Below are positions 28,600-37,763 of a DNA stretch of 64,000 bases, piece by piece. The stretch lies in assembly GCF_029167375.1 (NCBI RefSeq), contig NZ_JARFTP010000007.1, forward strand, positions 1 to 64,000. Direction: 5' to 3'. The translations under genes and the position numbers were made by a program. The DNA comes from Tsukamurella sp. 8F (GTDB lineage Bacteria; Actinomycetota; Actinomycetes; Mycobacteriales; Mycobacteriaceae). The notes under the pieces are model-generated. The model was not told where the DNA came from. It worked only from the letters and a program-made list of their open reading frames with translations, and ran no database searches. Position 1 is the first letter of the stretch, and the number at the start of each line of letters is the position of its first letter.

Positions 28600-30087
28600 A
28601 TGTCCCGCGAGACCACGTCGGTCTTCTCAACCTCCGCCGCCTCCGACGTCCTATCGTCGTTCGAGCAGCGTGGAATCGAGCCCGTTCCAGTCGACGAACG
28701 TACCGGTACGCCTCGGCAGTTGTTCTGGGTCTGGTTCGCCGCCAACATCTCGATCCTGGGAATCCCGTTGGGCGCGACTCTCGTCGCGCTCGGGTTGAAC
28801 CTCTGGCAATCGGCTATCGTGGCCGCCGTCGGCGCCGTCGGTTCCTTCGCTGTCGTAGGGGCCGTATCGATCGCGGGACGGATCGGCGGTGCCCCGAGCC
28901 TGACCCTGAGCAGAGCCGTGTTCGGAGTTCGTGGCAACGTCCCGCCGACGCTCGTCTCCCTGATCTCGCGATGGGGTTGGGAAACGGTGAACACGACCAC
29001 CGCAGCGTTCGCCCTCCTGTCCCTCTCGGTTCTCCTTTTCGGTACAGCCGAGGACGCGCACGATGTTCCGGCAGTCGCGATAACTTGCATCCTTGTCTTC
29101 GTACTGCTGACGGTCGCCGTCTCCGGCATGGGGCATGCGTTCCTGGTGACCATCCAGAAGTACGCCACCTGGGTGTTCGGAGCACTGAACGTGTTCGTGG
29201 CGGCATTCCTCGTAGCCACCATCGACTGGAAGGCCGTCTTCGCGGCGCCCTCGGGACCGGTGTCGGCGATGGTCATCGGCATCGGCATCGTCGCCGGCGG
29301 CACCGGGATCGGTTGGGCGAACTCAGGAGCCGACATGTCTCGTTACCAGTCGCCCACGGCCCGCGCCTCGCATCTCGTCATGTCCGCGGCAGTCGGAGCC
29401 GGCATACCGCTCGTACTCCTCATCGGACTGGGCAGCCTTCTCTCCGCGGGCGACCCGTCGCTCGCCTCAGCCGCGGACCCGATCGCGGCTATCCGCGGCA
29501 TGCTGCCCGAATGGGTCGCGGTCCCCTACCTGATCGCCGCGTTCGGTGGGCTGCTGCTGTCCAACCACCTCTCGGTCTACTCGGCTGGCCTGACCCTGAT
29601 CACCCTCGGAGTACCGATCAAACGTGTCTACGCGGTGTGCGCCGATGTGGTGATCACGACGATCGGATCGATCTACTTCATGTTGTTCGCATCCAGTTTC
29701 TACGGACCGTTCATCGCATTCATCTCCCTACTTGCAGTGCCCATCACCGCCTGGGCGGCGGTCTTCCTCGTCGGTCTCGCACTCCGACCCCACTACGATG
29801 ACCACGACCTCATGAACCTCGGACGCACCTCCGGCTATTGGTACCGCGGAGGCGTCGAATGGCGTGCCGTGAGTGCGTGGTGCATAGCGATCCTGGTTGG
29901 ATACCTGTTCACTCGCTCCCAGGTGAGCGCGAATGAGGTGTGGTTCACCGGAGCGTTCTTCAACACTTGGATCGGACGGAACGGACTCGGCTGGGTGGTT
30001 GCATTCATCCTCGGTGGGTTGCTCTATTTCGCGCTCGGCTCCTTCCCTCGACGCGCCGGCCGAGCAGACGCAGGTCGGCAGTCGTGA
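28600..30087 (+). CDS. NCS1 family cytosine/purine/nucleoside permease
   Basis: Twelve-helix membrane carrier of 495 residues. Family features include the N-terminal VPVDERTGTPRQLFWVWFAANISILGIPLGA region (given as successive segments), the first-helix NIS motif, GGAPSLTLSRAVFG, and GWANSGADMSRYQ in the middle, all typical of nucleobase:cation symporter-1 proteins. The ATG is preceded by AAAAGGAA 7 nt upstream. It lies 29 nt after the hydrolase gene and overlaps the PfkB kinase start (GTGA), so it should import the compound processed by those enzymes. Confidence 0.88.
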   Translation: MSRETTSVFSTSAASDVLSSFEQRGIEPVPVDERTGTPRQLFWVWFAANISILGIPLGATLVALGLNLWQSAIVAAVGAVGSFAVVGAVSIAGRIGGAPSLTLSRAVFGVRGNVPPTLVSLISRWGWETVNTTTAAFALLSLSVLLFGTAEDAHDVPAVAITCILVFVLLTVAVSGMGHAFLVTIQKYATWVFGALNVFVAAFLVATIDWKAVFAAPSGPVSAMVIGIGIVAGGTGIGWANSGADMSRYQSPTARASHLVMSAAVGAGIPLVLLIGLGSLLSAGDPSLASAADPIAAIRGMLPEWVAVPYLIAAFGGLLLSNHLSVYSAGLTLITLGVPIKRVYAVCADVVITTIGSIYFMLFASSFYGPFIAFISLLAVPITAWAAVFLVGLALRPHYDDHDLMNLGRTSGYWYRGGVEWRAVSAWCIAILVGYLFTRSQVSANEVWFTGAFFNTWIGRNGLGWVVAFILGGLLYFALGSFPRRAGRADAGRQS

Positions 30088-31061
30088 CCGGGCGAGTCAT
30101 CCACACCGGCCAGGCGATCGTCGACCTGGTGATGACCGTCCCCGCCCTTCCCCAGCCGGGGACGGATGTGTTCGCTACCTCCCATCAGATCACCGCGGGT
30201 GGTGGCTTCAATGTCATGGCCGCCGCCCGCCGAGACGGCGCCGACGTCGTCTACCTCGGCGGGCACGGAACCGGCCGATTCGGCGACATCGTCCGGCAGG
30301 CCCTGGCCGACGAACAGATAACCGTGACCCAGAACGCCACTCTCGACCTCGACACCGGGTTCAGCGTCGCAATCGTCGACTCGGATGCCGAACGCACCTT
30401 CGTCTCGACGGTGGGAGCGGAAGGACGTCTCACGACGGAGGACCTCAACGCAGCCGGTGTGCGCCCCGGGGACGTGGTCTACGTGAGCGGGTACTCGCTC
30501 TACCACCCGAATAACGCGATGGTTATCGCTGACTGGTCGGGGCGGCTACCGAAATCAGTAGCGACGGTACTCGACCCATCGCCCATGGTCAGGCAGATTC
30601 CGGACGCAATAATCCGGACAGTCGTAACCCATTCGACGGTCATCACCGCGAACGAATCGGAAGCCCGCGCGCTTGCCGCGCGTTTCATCCCGAAATCCAC
30701 GGCCACGACGGTCGAGGATCTCACGCACGCGCTGGCCGATGCGCTGACGACGACGGTCATTGTGCGAGCAAATCGCGCCGGGGCATGGCTCGCGGAATCG
30801 GGCGGTCCCGCGATCGAGATCCCACCCTTCGATGTCGCACCTATCGACACCAACGGCGCTGGTGACGCGCACACAGGGATTCTATGCGCTGGCCTCGCCG
30901 CCGAGCGTGACCTGCTCGAATCGGTGCACCGAGCTAACGCCGGTGCCGCGATCGCCGTCACCCGCCGAGGCCCCGCCACGTCACCGACTGCAAGCGAAAT
31001 CGACGAAATAGCCTCGGCTCGACCGAGGCGAAACGTTCCCCCGACAGGTCGTCGCAGGTAA
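30084..31061 (+). CDS. PfkB family sugar/nucleoside kinase
   Basis: Ribokinase-fold kinase of 325 residues. The N-terminal GGGFNVMAAARRDGADVVYLGGHG region and the C-terminal DTNGAGDAHTG (255-265, catalytic Asp261) are the two PfkB signatures. The start is a GTG overlapping the permease stop. In this operon it would phosphorylate either free ribose released by the hydrolase or an imported nucleoside. The gene uses more AT-ending codons (for example AAT, ATA, AAA) than its neighbours, which could reflect acquisition of the whole operon. Substrate is not assigned. Confidence 0.88.
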   Translation: MTGRVIHTGQAIVDLVMTVPALPQPGTDVFATSHQITAGGGFNVMAAARRDGADVVYLGGHGTGRFGDIVRQALADEQITVTQNATLDLDTGFSVAIVDSDAERTFVSTVGAEGRLTTEDLNAAGVRPGDVVYVSGYSLYHPNNAMVIADWSGRLPKSVATVLDPSPMVRQIPDAIIRTVVTHSTVITANESEARALAARFIPKSTATTVEDLTHALADALTTTVIVRANRAGAWLAESGGPAIEIPPFDVAPIDTNGAGDAHTGILCAGLAAERDLLESVHRANAGAAIAVTRRGPATSPTASEIDEIASARPRRNVPPTGRRR

Positions 31062-31236
31062 CGACTCGCGAGCTTTCTCACCGGAGTCACTGAAGTGATG
31101 CAGGACCACCTGGTCGACGCGTACGGCTCCCGACACGTCGGACCGCGTTGCAACGCTGTCGGCAACGGCTATGGCGTCAGTTTCCGTTGGATTCCGACCT
31201 CCGGCGGACCGGCTGAAGTCTCCTTCTGCTGGTCAG

Positions 31237-31313
31237 TGGTCGGGATGACAGGATTCGAACCTGCGACCCTCCGCTCCCAAAGCGGATGCGCTACCAAGCT
31301 GCGCCACATCCCG
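31237..31313 (-). tRNA. tRNA-Pro (anticodon UGG)
   Basis: A complete cloverleaf on the minus strand: acceptor stem CGGGATG with CATCCCG, anticodon loop CTTTGGGA giving anticodon TGG, T-loop GGTTCGAATCC, and an encoded CCA end. The 77-nt length is normal. Confidence 0.97.
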
Positions 31314-31416
31314 GTGGCCGTCGTCCGAGCGTCGACCAGCGTAGATACTACGGTGGCGCGTGGCGACCGAGCCAGCGGGTTCGCTGGGATCACGTTGAAC
31401 GCAACCCGTGACCCGT

Positions 31417-32772
31417 ATGCACCGCCTGGATACCGTCGCGCCGGTGAGTACTGCCGTCGACCCCAGACCCGCTACAGACGACGCCCCGAACCCCGCCGCG
31501 CTGCGGCGGGTCGTAGCCGCCTCGCTGCTCGGGACCACGATCGAGTGGTACGACTTCTTCCTCTATTCGACCGCGGCGTCGATGGTGTTCAACAAGCTGT
31601 TCTTCCCCGACACCAGCTCGTTCGTCGGGACGATGCTCAGCTTCGCGACGTTCGCGGTCGGGTTCGTCATGCGCCCGATCGGCGGGCTGGTGTTCGGTCA
31701 TATCGGCGACCGCATCGGTCGACGACGCACGCTCGCACTGACGATGCTCCTCATGGGCGTCGCGACGGCGCTCATGGGCGCGCTGCCCACGGCGGCGACG
31801 GTCGGCGTCGCGGCCCCGCTACTGCTCCTTCTGCTCCGCATCGTGCAGGGCTTCGCGCTCGGCGGCGAGTGGGCGGGCGCCGTGCTACTGGCGGTCGAAC
31901 ACGCGCCCCGCGGCCGGCGCGGCCGCTACGGCGCGGTACCGCAGATCGGACTCGCGCTGGGCCTCGGGCTCGGCACGCTCGCCTTCGCTCTGCTGCAGAG
32001 CGTGTTCGACGACCGGCAGTTCCTGCTCTACGGGTGGCGCATCGCGTTCGCCGTCAGCATCGTGCTCGTCGTGATCGGAGTGATCGTCCGCCTCGCCGTC
32101 GACGAGACGCCCGCGTTCCTCGCCGCGCAGCGCGCCCTCGATCGCAGCCGAGCGCCGATCCGCACCCTGCTCGCCGACCCGATCACGCGCCGCAACACTC
32201 TCCTCGGATGCCTCGCCCGCTGGGCCGAGGGCAGCGCGTTCAACACCTGGGGCGTATTCGCGATCACCTATGCCACAGCGACTCTCGGCCTGCACAAGAT
32301 CCCCGTCTTGATCGCTGTGACCGTCGCGGCAGCCGTGATGGCAGCGGTGATCCCGTTCTCGGGCGCGCTCACCGACCGATACGGCTCGGCACGGGTCTAC
32401 GGGATCGGTGTCGGTCTCTACGCAGTGGCCGTGATCCCCGTGTTCGCGCTCTTCGACACCGGTTCGCTGGCGTGGTTCACGGTCGGGCTCGTAGTCGCCT
32501 TCGGCCTGATCCACGGCCTGTTCTACGGGGCACAGGGCACGCTCTTCGCGGAGCTCTTCCCCACCGAGGTCCGGTACACCGGCATCTCGGTCGTGTACCA
32601 GTTCTCCGGGATCTACGCGTCCGGTCTCACGCCGCTGATCCTCACCGCCCTGATCCATGGGGCGGGCGGACGCCCATGGACGGCGGCCGCGTACCTCGCC
32701 GCGACGGGTGTGGTCTCGGTGCTCGCTACGGCCTGGATCGGGCACCTGAAGGCTCGGCAGCCGATCCACTGA
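31417..32772 (+). CDS. MHS-type major facilitator transporter
   Basis: Metabolite:H+ symporter of about 451 residues with twelve predicted helices. TTIEWYDFFLYSTAASMVF opens the first helix, FGHIGDRIGRRRTL is the loop 2-3 motif, and GGEWAGAVLLAVEHAPRGRRG is the MHS signature. The family carries alpha-ketoglutarate, proline/betaine, shikimate and similar acids; substrate cannot be decided. The start is uncertain: GTG 31408, ATG 31417 and GTG 31444 are all possible and none has a strong ribosome binding site. Its 3' end overlaps the convergent benE-like gene by 47 nt. Confidence 0.88.
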   Translation: MHRLDTVAPVSTAVDPRPATDDAPNPAALRRVVAASLLGTTIEWYDFFLYSTAASMVFNKLFFPDTSSFVGTMLSFATFAVGFVMRPIGGLVFGHIGDRIGRRRTLALTMLLMGVATALMGALPTAATVGVAAPLLLLLLRIVQGFALGGEWAGAVLLAVEHAPRGRRGRYGAVPQIGLALGLGLGTLAFALLQSVFDDRQFLLYGWRIAFAVSIVLVVIGVIVRLAVDETPAFLAAQRALDRSRAPIRTLLADPITRRNTLLGCLARWAEGSAFNTWGVFAITYATATLGLHKIPVLIAVTVAAAVMAAVIPFSGALTDRYGSARVYGIGVGLYAVAVIPVFALFDTGSLAWFTVGLVVAFGLIHGLFYGAQGTLFAELFPTEVRYTGISVVYQFSGIYASGLTPLILTALIHGAGGRPWTAAAYLAATGVVSVLATAWIGHLKARQPIH

Positions 32773-33949
32773 GCCCGCGGCGCCTACCCGCCCGGAACAT
32801 CAGGTACACCGCGATTCCCACCAACAGCGCCCAGAACGCCGATCCGATACCCGCAATCGCTGTTCCGGAGGCGGCGATCACGAACGTCACTGCGGCGGGA
32901 ACCCGCGCGGACTCGTCCGCCATCGCACCGGCCGCCGACGAGGCGAAGGCTCCGAGCAGTGCCACACCCGCAACGGCCTGCACCACCCCGTCGGGCGCGA
33001 CGAGCACGACCGCGGTCAGACCCGTCGACATGACACCGAGCACCAGGTGACTGCAGCCGGCGGTGAACGCGGCGACCCACCTGCGTTCGGGATCCGGATC
33101 GGCGGCGGGCTCGGCGGCTAGTGCGGCACTGATAGCCGCGAGGTTGATCGCATGGGCGCCGAGGAACGCCCCCGCCGCGGTGAGGATGCCTGTCACCGAG
33201 AGGGCCGCGCGCCACGGCACGCGGTATCCGAACGTCCCCATCACCGCGACGCCCGGGATGTTCTGCGACGCCATCGTCACGATGTACAGCGGGATGACGA
33301 TCCCGGTCATGGCCTGCAGTGTGAACGTCGGCGCGGTGGCCGAGAGGTGCGGTATATACGCCGACGCCGCCGGCGCATGCCCGCCACAGGCAAGCGATAC
33401 CGCGATCACCGCCAGCGCAGCCACGAACGCGCCCGGCACCGCGACCTTCGGGGCGAACTCGAGCAGGAGCAGCCACACCACCAGAACAGGCGCGATGGCC
33501 GCCGGATCGTGTGCCAGACCGGTCACCGGTTCCAGGCACAGCGGTAGGAGCACGCCTGCGAGCATCGCCTGTGCGATCGGCGTCGGTATCCGTGCCACGA
33601 GCGCGGAGAGTCGCGGCCACAGTCCGGTCAGCACGAACAAGACGCCCGTGACCGCGAACGCACCCACAGCCGCGGCCCATCCGCCGGCCACCGCGCCCGT
33701 CGAGACCAGGAGTGCCGCGCCGGGTGTAGACCACGCCGACGTGATCGGCATCCGGAAGCGCCACGACAGCAGAACGGTCGCTGCACCCATCGCCAGCGAG
33801 ACAGCGGCCAGTCCGGATGCGGCCTGCCCCGCGTCCGCGCCGACGGCCCGCAGGCCTGCCAGAACCACCGCGAACGACGACGTGAACCCCACGAGCGCGC
33901 ACACCACGCCCGCGCCGATCGGTACCGCGATCGACACCCGCTCCGCCAT
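32726..33949 (-). CDS. BenE family benzoate/H+ symporter
   Basis: Membrane transporter of about 407 residues with eleven or twelve helices. GFTSSFAVVLAGLRAVGA, AWSTPGAALL and RIPTPIAQAMLAGVLLPLCL are hallmarks of BenE, the benzoate:H+ symporter family. A run of six G precedes the two adjacent ATG codons at 33952 and 33949; the second is slightly favoured by spacing. It is divergent from an XRE-cupin regulator with operator-like repeats between them, suggesting local control. No benzoate catabolic genes are in the window, so it may supply a pathway encoded elsewhere. Confidence 0.9.
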   Translation of the reverse strand: MAERVSIAVPIGAGVVCALVGFTSSFAVVLAGLRAVGADAGQAASGLAAVSLAMGAATVLLSWRFRMPITSAWSTPGAALLVSTGAVAGGWAAAVGAFAVTGVLFVLTGLWPRLSALVARIPTPIAQAMLAGVLLPLCLEPVTGLAHDPAAIAPVLVVWLLLLEFAPKVAVPGAFVAALAVIAVSLACGGHAPAASAYIPHLSATAPTFTLQAMTGIVIPLYIVTMASQNIPGVAVMGTFGYRVPWRAALSVTGILTAAGAFLGAHAINLAAISAALAAEPAADPDPERRWVAAFTAGCSHLVLGVMSTGLTAVVLVAPDGVVQAVAGVALLGAFASSAAGAMADESARVPAAVTFVIAASGTAIAGIGSAFWALLVGIAVYLMFRAGRRRGLSGSAAEPSGARSRP

Positions 33950-33959
33950 CATCCCCCCT

Positions 33960-33993
33960 GTTCCGAATTCAGAACGTTCCGAGAACAGAACGT
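33960..33993. promoter_or_regulatory. Array of GTTC/GAAC half-sites, candidate operator
   Basis: A near-perfect 16-bp palindrome GTTCCGAATTCAGAAC (33960-33975) is followed directly by GTTCCGAGAAC (33976-33986) and a further GAAC. CAGAACGT is also repeated with a 16-bp period (33970-33977 and 33986-33993). The array fills the short gap between benE and its divergent regulator gene. Confidence 0.6.
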
Positions 33994-34018
33994 ATCATGG
34001 CGGGATGAGGAGAACCCG

Positions 34019-34540
34019 GTGAAGGACGTACCCCAGGTCGGCCGGCGCCTGCGGGAGCTACGTGCCGAGCGCGGCATGAGCCTGTCCGAACTCGCTCGCC
34101 GGGCTGGGGTGGGCAAGGGGTCTCTGTCCGAGATCGAGTCGGGCGGAAGGAATCCCACGATCGAGACGCTCTACGCCCTGTGCCGCCCGCTCGACGTCCC
34201 GATGACCGCACTGATCGGCGAATCCCCGGGCACCGACAGCGCTGCGGCCGGTGGGATGCGCACTGTCCTGTTAGCGGTCCGTCACCTGCCGACCATGACG
34301 GTCGAGATCTTCCGGCTCGAGTTCCCGGAGACCGCCGACCACGTCTCGCCCGGCCACGGCCCAGCCGTTCGCGAGCACCTCACCGTCGTCGCGGGTCGCC
34401 TGACCGTCGGGCCGGTCGGGGCGGAGACGACGCTGGGAGCGGGCGAATCGGCGACGTGGACCAGCGACGGTCCCCACCGCTTCTCCGCCGTCGACGGTGC
34501 CGCGGAGGCCGTCGTCGTCATCACCAGCCCGGTGTCCTGA
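34019..34540 (+). CDS. XRE-cupin transcriptional regulator
   Basis: Regulator of 173 residues with an N-terminal helix-turn-helix (residues ~7-62; LSELARRAGVGKGSLSEIESG) and a C-terminal cupin domain (~85-170; HVSPGHGPAVREHLTVVAG). Such proteins bind a small ligand in the cupin barrel. The GTG start is supported by AGGAG 6 nt upstream. Its divergence from benE across a palindrome array suggests that it controls benE and itself. Confidence 0.88.
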   Translation: MKDVPQVGRRLRELRAERGMSLSELARRAGVGKGSLSEIESGGRNPTIETLYALCRPLDVPMTALIGESPGTDSAAAGGMRTVLLAVRHLPTMTVEIFRLEFPETADHVSPGHGPAVREHLTVVAGRLTVGPVGAETTLGAGESATWTSDGPHRFSAVDGAAEAVVVITSPVS

Positions 34541-34631
34541 TCACCGGCCGAGAACGGCACCGCCGCAGCCGGTCGGCCACGACACGCCGGTAGACTGGCC
34601 GGTCGAACCGACGGCAACAGAAGGACGATCA

Positions 34632-36833
34632 GTGGCCGCCAAGACCACCACCGGGTTCCGCGCGGACCTCGACGGATTACGCGGCCTCGCGATCGCTCTG
34701 GTCGCGTGTTTCCACGTGTGGTTCGGCCGGGTCTCCGGCGGTGTGGACGTCTTCCTCACCCTGTCCGGGTATTTCTTCATCGGGTCGCTGCTGCGGCATG
34801 CGCTCGCGAGCCGGGACGCGCGGGTCCCCATGCGCGACGCGGTGAACCCGTGGCCCCGCCTCGCGCGGCTCGCGCGCAGACTCCTGCCCGCACTCGTCGC
34901 CGTCCTGGCAGCAGTATCCGCACTGACCGTGCTGATACTCCCCCAGACCCGGTGGCTGACCACGGCACAGCAGGTCGTCGCCAGCCTCCTCTACCGGCAG
35001 AACTGGGAGCTCGCCGAGAACTCACTCGATTACACCGCCGCCGACTCGTCCGGCAGCCCCCTGCAACACCTGTGGTCGATGTCGGTGCAGGGGCAGTTCT
35101 TCGTGGGGATGCTGCTGGTCGGCCTGGCGTTCGCCGGGGCCGTCAAAGTGTGGGCGCCGCACGCCCGCCCGGCAGTGATCCGCACCGGCTTCGGGGTCGG
35201 CATCGCCGTCATCGCGGCCGTGTCGCTGGCCTGGGCGACCTCGCGCGTCGGGGTCGACCAGGGGTGGAACTACTACGACACGCTCGCCCGGGTGTGGGAA
35301 CCGCTCGCCGGCGGTCTGCTCGCGGTGTGGATGCCGGGCCGCCGCGTGAGGCCGGGCGCCCGGAACGCCGTCGGGGCGGCCGCACTCGGTCTGATAGCGA
35401 CCTGCGGCTGGTGGCTGGACGGCGCATCGAGCTACCCCGGTCCGTGGGCACTCGTCCCGGTGCTCTCCACGGTGGCCCTCATCTGGGCCGGTGCCGGGAC
35501 CACGCAGCCCGTCGTCAGCCGCGTCCTGGCGCACCCCTGGGCCGTGTGGCTCGGGTCCATGGCATATGCGCTGTACCTGTGGCACTGGCCGCTGCTCGTC
35601 TTCTACCTGGCGCGCCGCGACGTCGATTCCGTTGGTCTCGTCGCAGGCGCCGCGATCCTGGCCGTCTCGCTAATGGCCGCGGTCATGACCAAGCGCTTCG
35701 TCGAGGACCCGCTGCGGTCGGGTGCCCCCGCGCGTGGCCGGCACGGCACCGGGGCTGACCGACGCAGCGCGGCGGACCTCCTCGCAACGGCGCGAAGCAG
35801 ATCCGCACCGCCCGATGCCACGCGCCGCCGACGCCATGCGGCGCCGGCGAGTCGGCCGGCGCTGCCTCGCACGGTCCGGTACAGCACCGCGGTGGCTGCG
35901 CTCTTAGCGGTGTGTGCGGTCGCAATGCCGATCGGCGCACGCGTCTGGGAGAACCGCGTAGCCTCGATCTCGGTCGATCCCGCGGGGCTGGACCCGGCGC
36001 TGTATCCCGGCGCGGCCGCGATGCTGACGGGTGTCCGGCCGCCACGCGCGAAGATGCAGCCGGGCCTGCTCGAGGCGTCGCGCGATCTGCCCGCCACGTC
36101 CGTCAACGGCGACATCAGCAACTTCGAGGACGCGCGAGTGCAGGTCGGCGTATACGGAGATCCCAAGGGCACAAAGACGATCGCACTCGCCGGGGCATCA
36201 CACTCGGAGTTCTGGATCACGGCGCTCGATCAGATCGGCCGTGAGTCGGGCATCAAGATCACCACATACCTGAAGATGGGCTGCCCGCTGGCGCTCGAAC
36301 CCAAGCCCTACGTGTTCGGCCGGTACTACCCGGAGTGTGGCGAGTGGGTCGACGAGGTGATCCGGCGCCTGATCGACGAGAAGCCCGACGCGGTGTTCAC
36401 CACGTCGACGCGGCCACGCGCGACGACGGGTGACTGGACCCCGGAGAGCTACGTCGAGGTGTTCCGCAGACTCGACGCTGCCGGGATCCCGACGCTCGGC
36501 ATGCGGGACACACCCTGGCCGTCGACGTTCCAGGGCAAGGGCGTACTCAGCTGCCTCGCCGACAAGCCACCGGAGGAGTGCACCACACCCCGCAGCTGGA
36601 TCCTCTCGCCCGGCGATCCCGCGGCGCCCGCGACAGCCCAGATCCCGCTGCTGAAGTCGCTCCAGGTCACCGACGCCATGTGCGACGCGCAGGTCTGCTA
36701 CCCGGTCGTCGGCAATGTCGTCGCCTATCACGATCTGCACCATCTCACCAGCACGTTCGTCCGGACGCTCGTGCCGGAGTTGCGCCGGCAGATGCACGAC
36801 GCCCTACCTGAGTTGATCCCCGCGCCGACCTGA
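34632..36833 (+). CDS. Acyltransferase 3 with C-terminal SGNH domain (OafA/YrhL type)
   Basis: Membrane O-acetyltransferase of about 733 residues. The N-terminal part has ten or so helices and begins FRADLDGLRGLAIALVACFH, followed by GGVDVFLTLSGYFF, the acyltransferase-3 pattern. The C-terminal ~280 residues form an extracytoplasmic SGNH-type domain, with IALAGASHSEFW as the Ser block and YHDLHHLT as the Asp-x-x-His block. Such proteins acetylate cell-wall or surface glycans. The GTG start at 34632 has AAGGAC 5 nt upstream; the longer upstream frame overlaps the XRE-cupin gene. The gene is convergent with the FecB-like gene, 4 nt apart. Confidence 0.9.
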   Translation: MAAKTTTGFRADLDGLRGLAIALVACFHVWFGRVSGGVDVFLTLSGYFFIGSLLRHALASRDARVPMRDAVNPWPRLARLARRLLPALVAVLAAVSALTVLILPQTRWLTTAQQVVASLLYRQNWELAENSLDYTAADSSGSPLQHLWSMSVQGQFFVGMLLVGLAFAGAVKVWAPHARPAVIRTGFGVGIAVIAAVSLAWATSRVGVDQGWNYYDTLARVWEPLAGGLLAVWMPGRRVRPGARNAVGAAALGLIATCGWWLDGASSYPGPWALVPVLSTVALIWAGAGTTQPVVSRVLAHPWAVWLGSMAYALYLWHWPLLVFYLARRDVDSVGLVAGAAILAVSLMAAVMTKRFVEDPLRSGAPARGRHGTGADRRSAADLLATARSRSAPPDATRRRRHAAPASRPALPRTVRYSTAVAALLAVCAVAMPIGARVWENRVASISVDPAGLDPALYPGAAAMLTGVRPPRAKMQPGLLEASRDLPATSVNGDISNFEDARVQVGVYGDPKGTKTIALAGASHSEFWITALDQIGRESGIKITTYLKMGCPLALEPKPYVFGRYYPECGEWVDEVIRRLIDEKPDAVFTTSTRPRATTGDWTPESYVEVFRRLDAAGIPTLGMRDTPWPSTFQGKGVLSCLADKPPEECTTPRSWILSPGDPAAPATAQIPLLKSLQVTDAMCDAQVCYPVVGNVVAYHDLHHLTSTFVRTLVPELRRQMHDALPELIPAPT

Positions 36834-36837
36834 CCGA

Positions 36838-37734
36838 TCAGCGCCGGGCGGCGGCGACTGCGCGTGCGATCGCCTCGTAGAGCTCCGCTACGCGCGGTCC
36901 CCAACGGGAGGCGACATCGTCGTCGAGGGGTACGACATCGCCGCGCGCGACTGCCTTCAGGTTGCCGAACCCCGGCCGCTTGGCGACGGTGCCCGGCGAC
37001 TGCCTGCAGCATCGGGTATCGGCCAGGAAGATCAGGTCTGGGTCGGCGTGCAGTAGGTTCTCGGTGTCGAACTGCAGGTAATCGCCGCCCGGCCGGGCCG
37101 CACCGTCGGCGACGTTCGCGAGGCCGAACCGTTGGTAGGCACGTCCGATGAACGTCGCCGACGTGGCGGTGTAGAGCTCCGGGCCGAGCTCGTGGAAGTA
37201 CGTGAGCCCCTGTCCCTTCCGGCCCTGTACGGCGCGATCGATCCGCGCGCGCATATCGGTCACGAGGCGCTCGGCCCCGCCCGTGTGCCCGGTGGCCCTG
37301 CCCATGTCCTCGATCTGGTCGTACACGCCGTCGAGGTCCTTCGCCGCCGGCTCCTCGAGCACGGGGATGCCGGCCCGACCCAGCGCCTCGACGATGCTGT
37401 TCCGATCGTCCGAGACCACCACGAGATCCGGAGCCATGCCGATCACGGTCTCGGCACTCGGATCGAACGCCGAGACGTCCGTGCGCGGAGCCTGTGCAGG
37501 AACGTCGGAGCGGTCGTCGACGGCCATGACCTGAGTACCGGCACCGATCGCGAACAGCGTCTCGGTGTGGGTCGGTGAGAGCGAGACGATGCGGCTCGGC
37601 GGCGCTGGGATCCGCACGTCGCCGTTCGCGGCGTGCACGACGACACCCTGCTCACCTCGAACGTCCGGGCCCGTACCGCACGCGACCAGCGTCAGCACCA
37701 GGGCCAGCGCAGCAACGGCTTTCGGAGTCCTCAT
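36838..37734 (-). CDS. ABC transporter binding lipoprotein, FecB/BtuF-like
   Basis: Class III metal-chelate or cobalamin binding lipoprotein of 298 residues. The signal peptide ends at the lipobox VACG (LTLVACGTG). The mature protein has IVSLSPTHTETLFAIGAG, PDLVVVSDDRNSIVEAL and a C-terminal DTRCCRQSPGTVAKRPG with WGPRVAEL. That pattern recalls mycobacterial FecB (recalled, not searched). The ATG at 37734 lies 29 nt after the membrane-protein gene, suggesting co-transcription, but no ATPase or FecCD permease is nearby. Confidence 0.82.
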   Translation of the reverse strand: MRTPKAVAALALVLTLVACGTGPDVRGEQGVVVHAANGDVRIPAPPSRIVSLSPTHTETLFAIGAGTQVMAVDDRSDVPAQAPRTDVSAFDPSAETVIGMAPDLVVVSDDRNSIVEALGRAGIPVLEEPAAKDLDGVYDQIEDMGRATGHTGGAERLVTDMRARIDRAVQGRKGQGLTYFHELGPELYTATSATFIGRAYQRFGLANVADGAARPGGDYLQFDTENLLHADPDLIFLADTRCCRQSPGTVAKRPGFGNLKAVARGDVVPLDDDVASRWGPRVAELYEAIARAVAAARR

Positions 37735-37763
37735 GATCGCTGTGAACGCTAGCAGCCGAGCCG

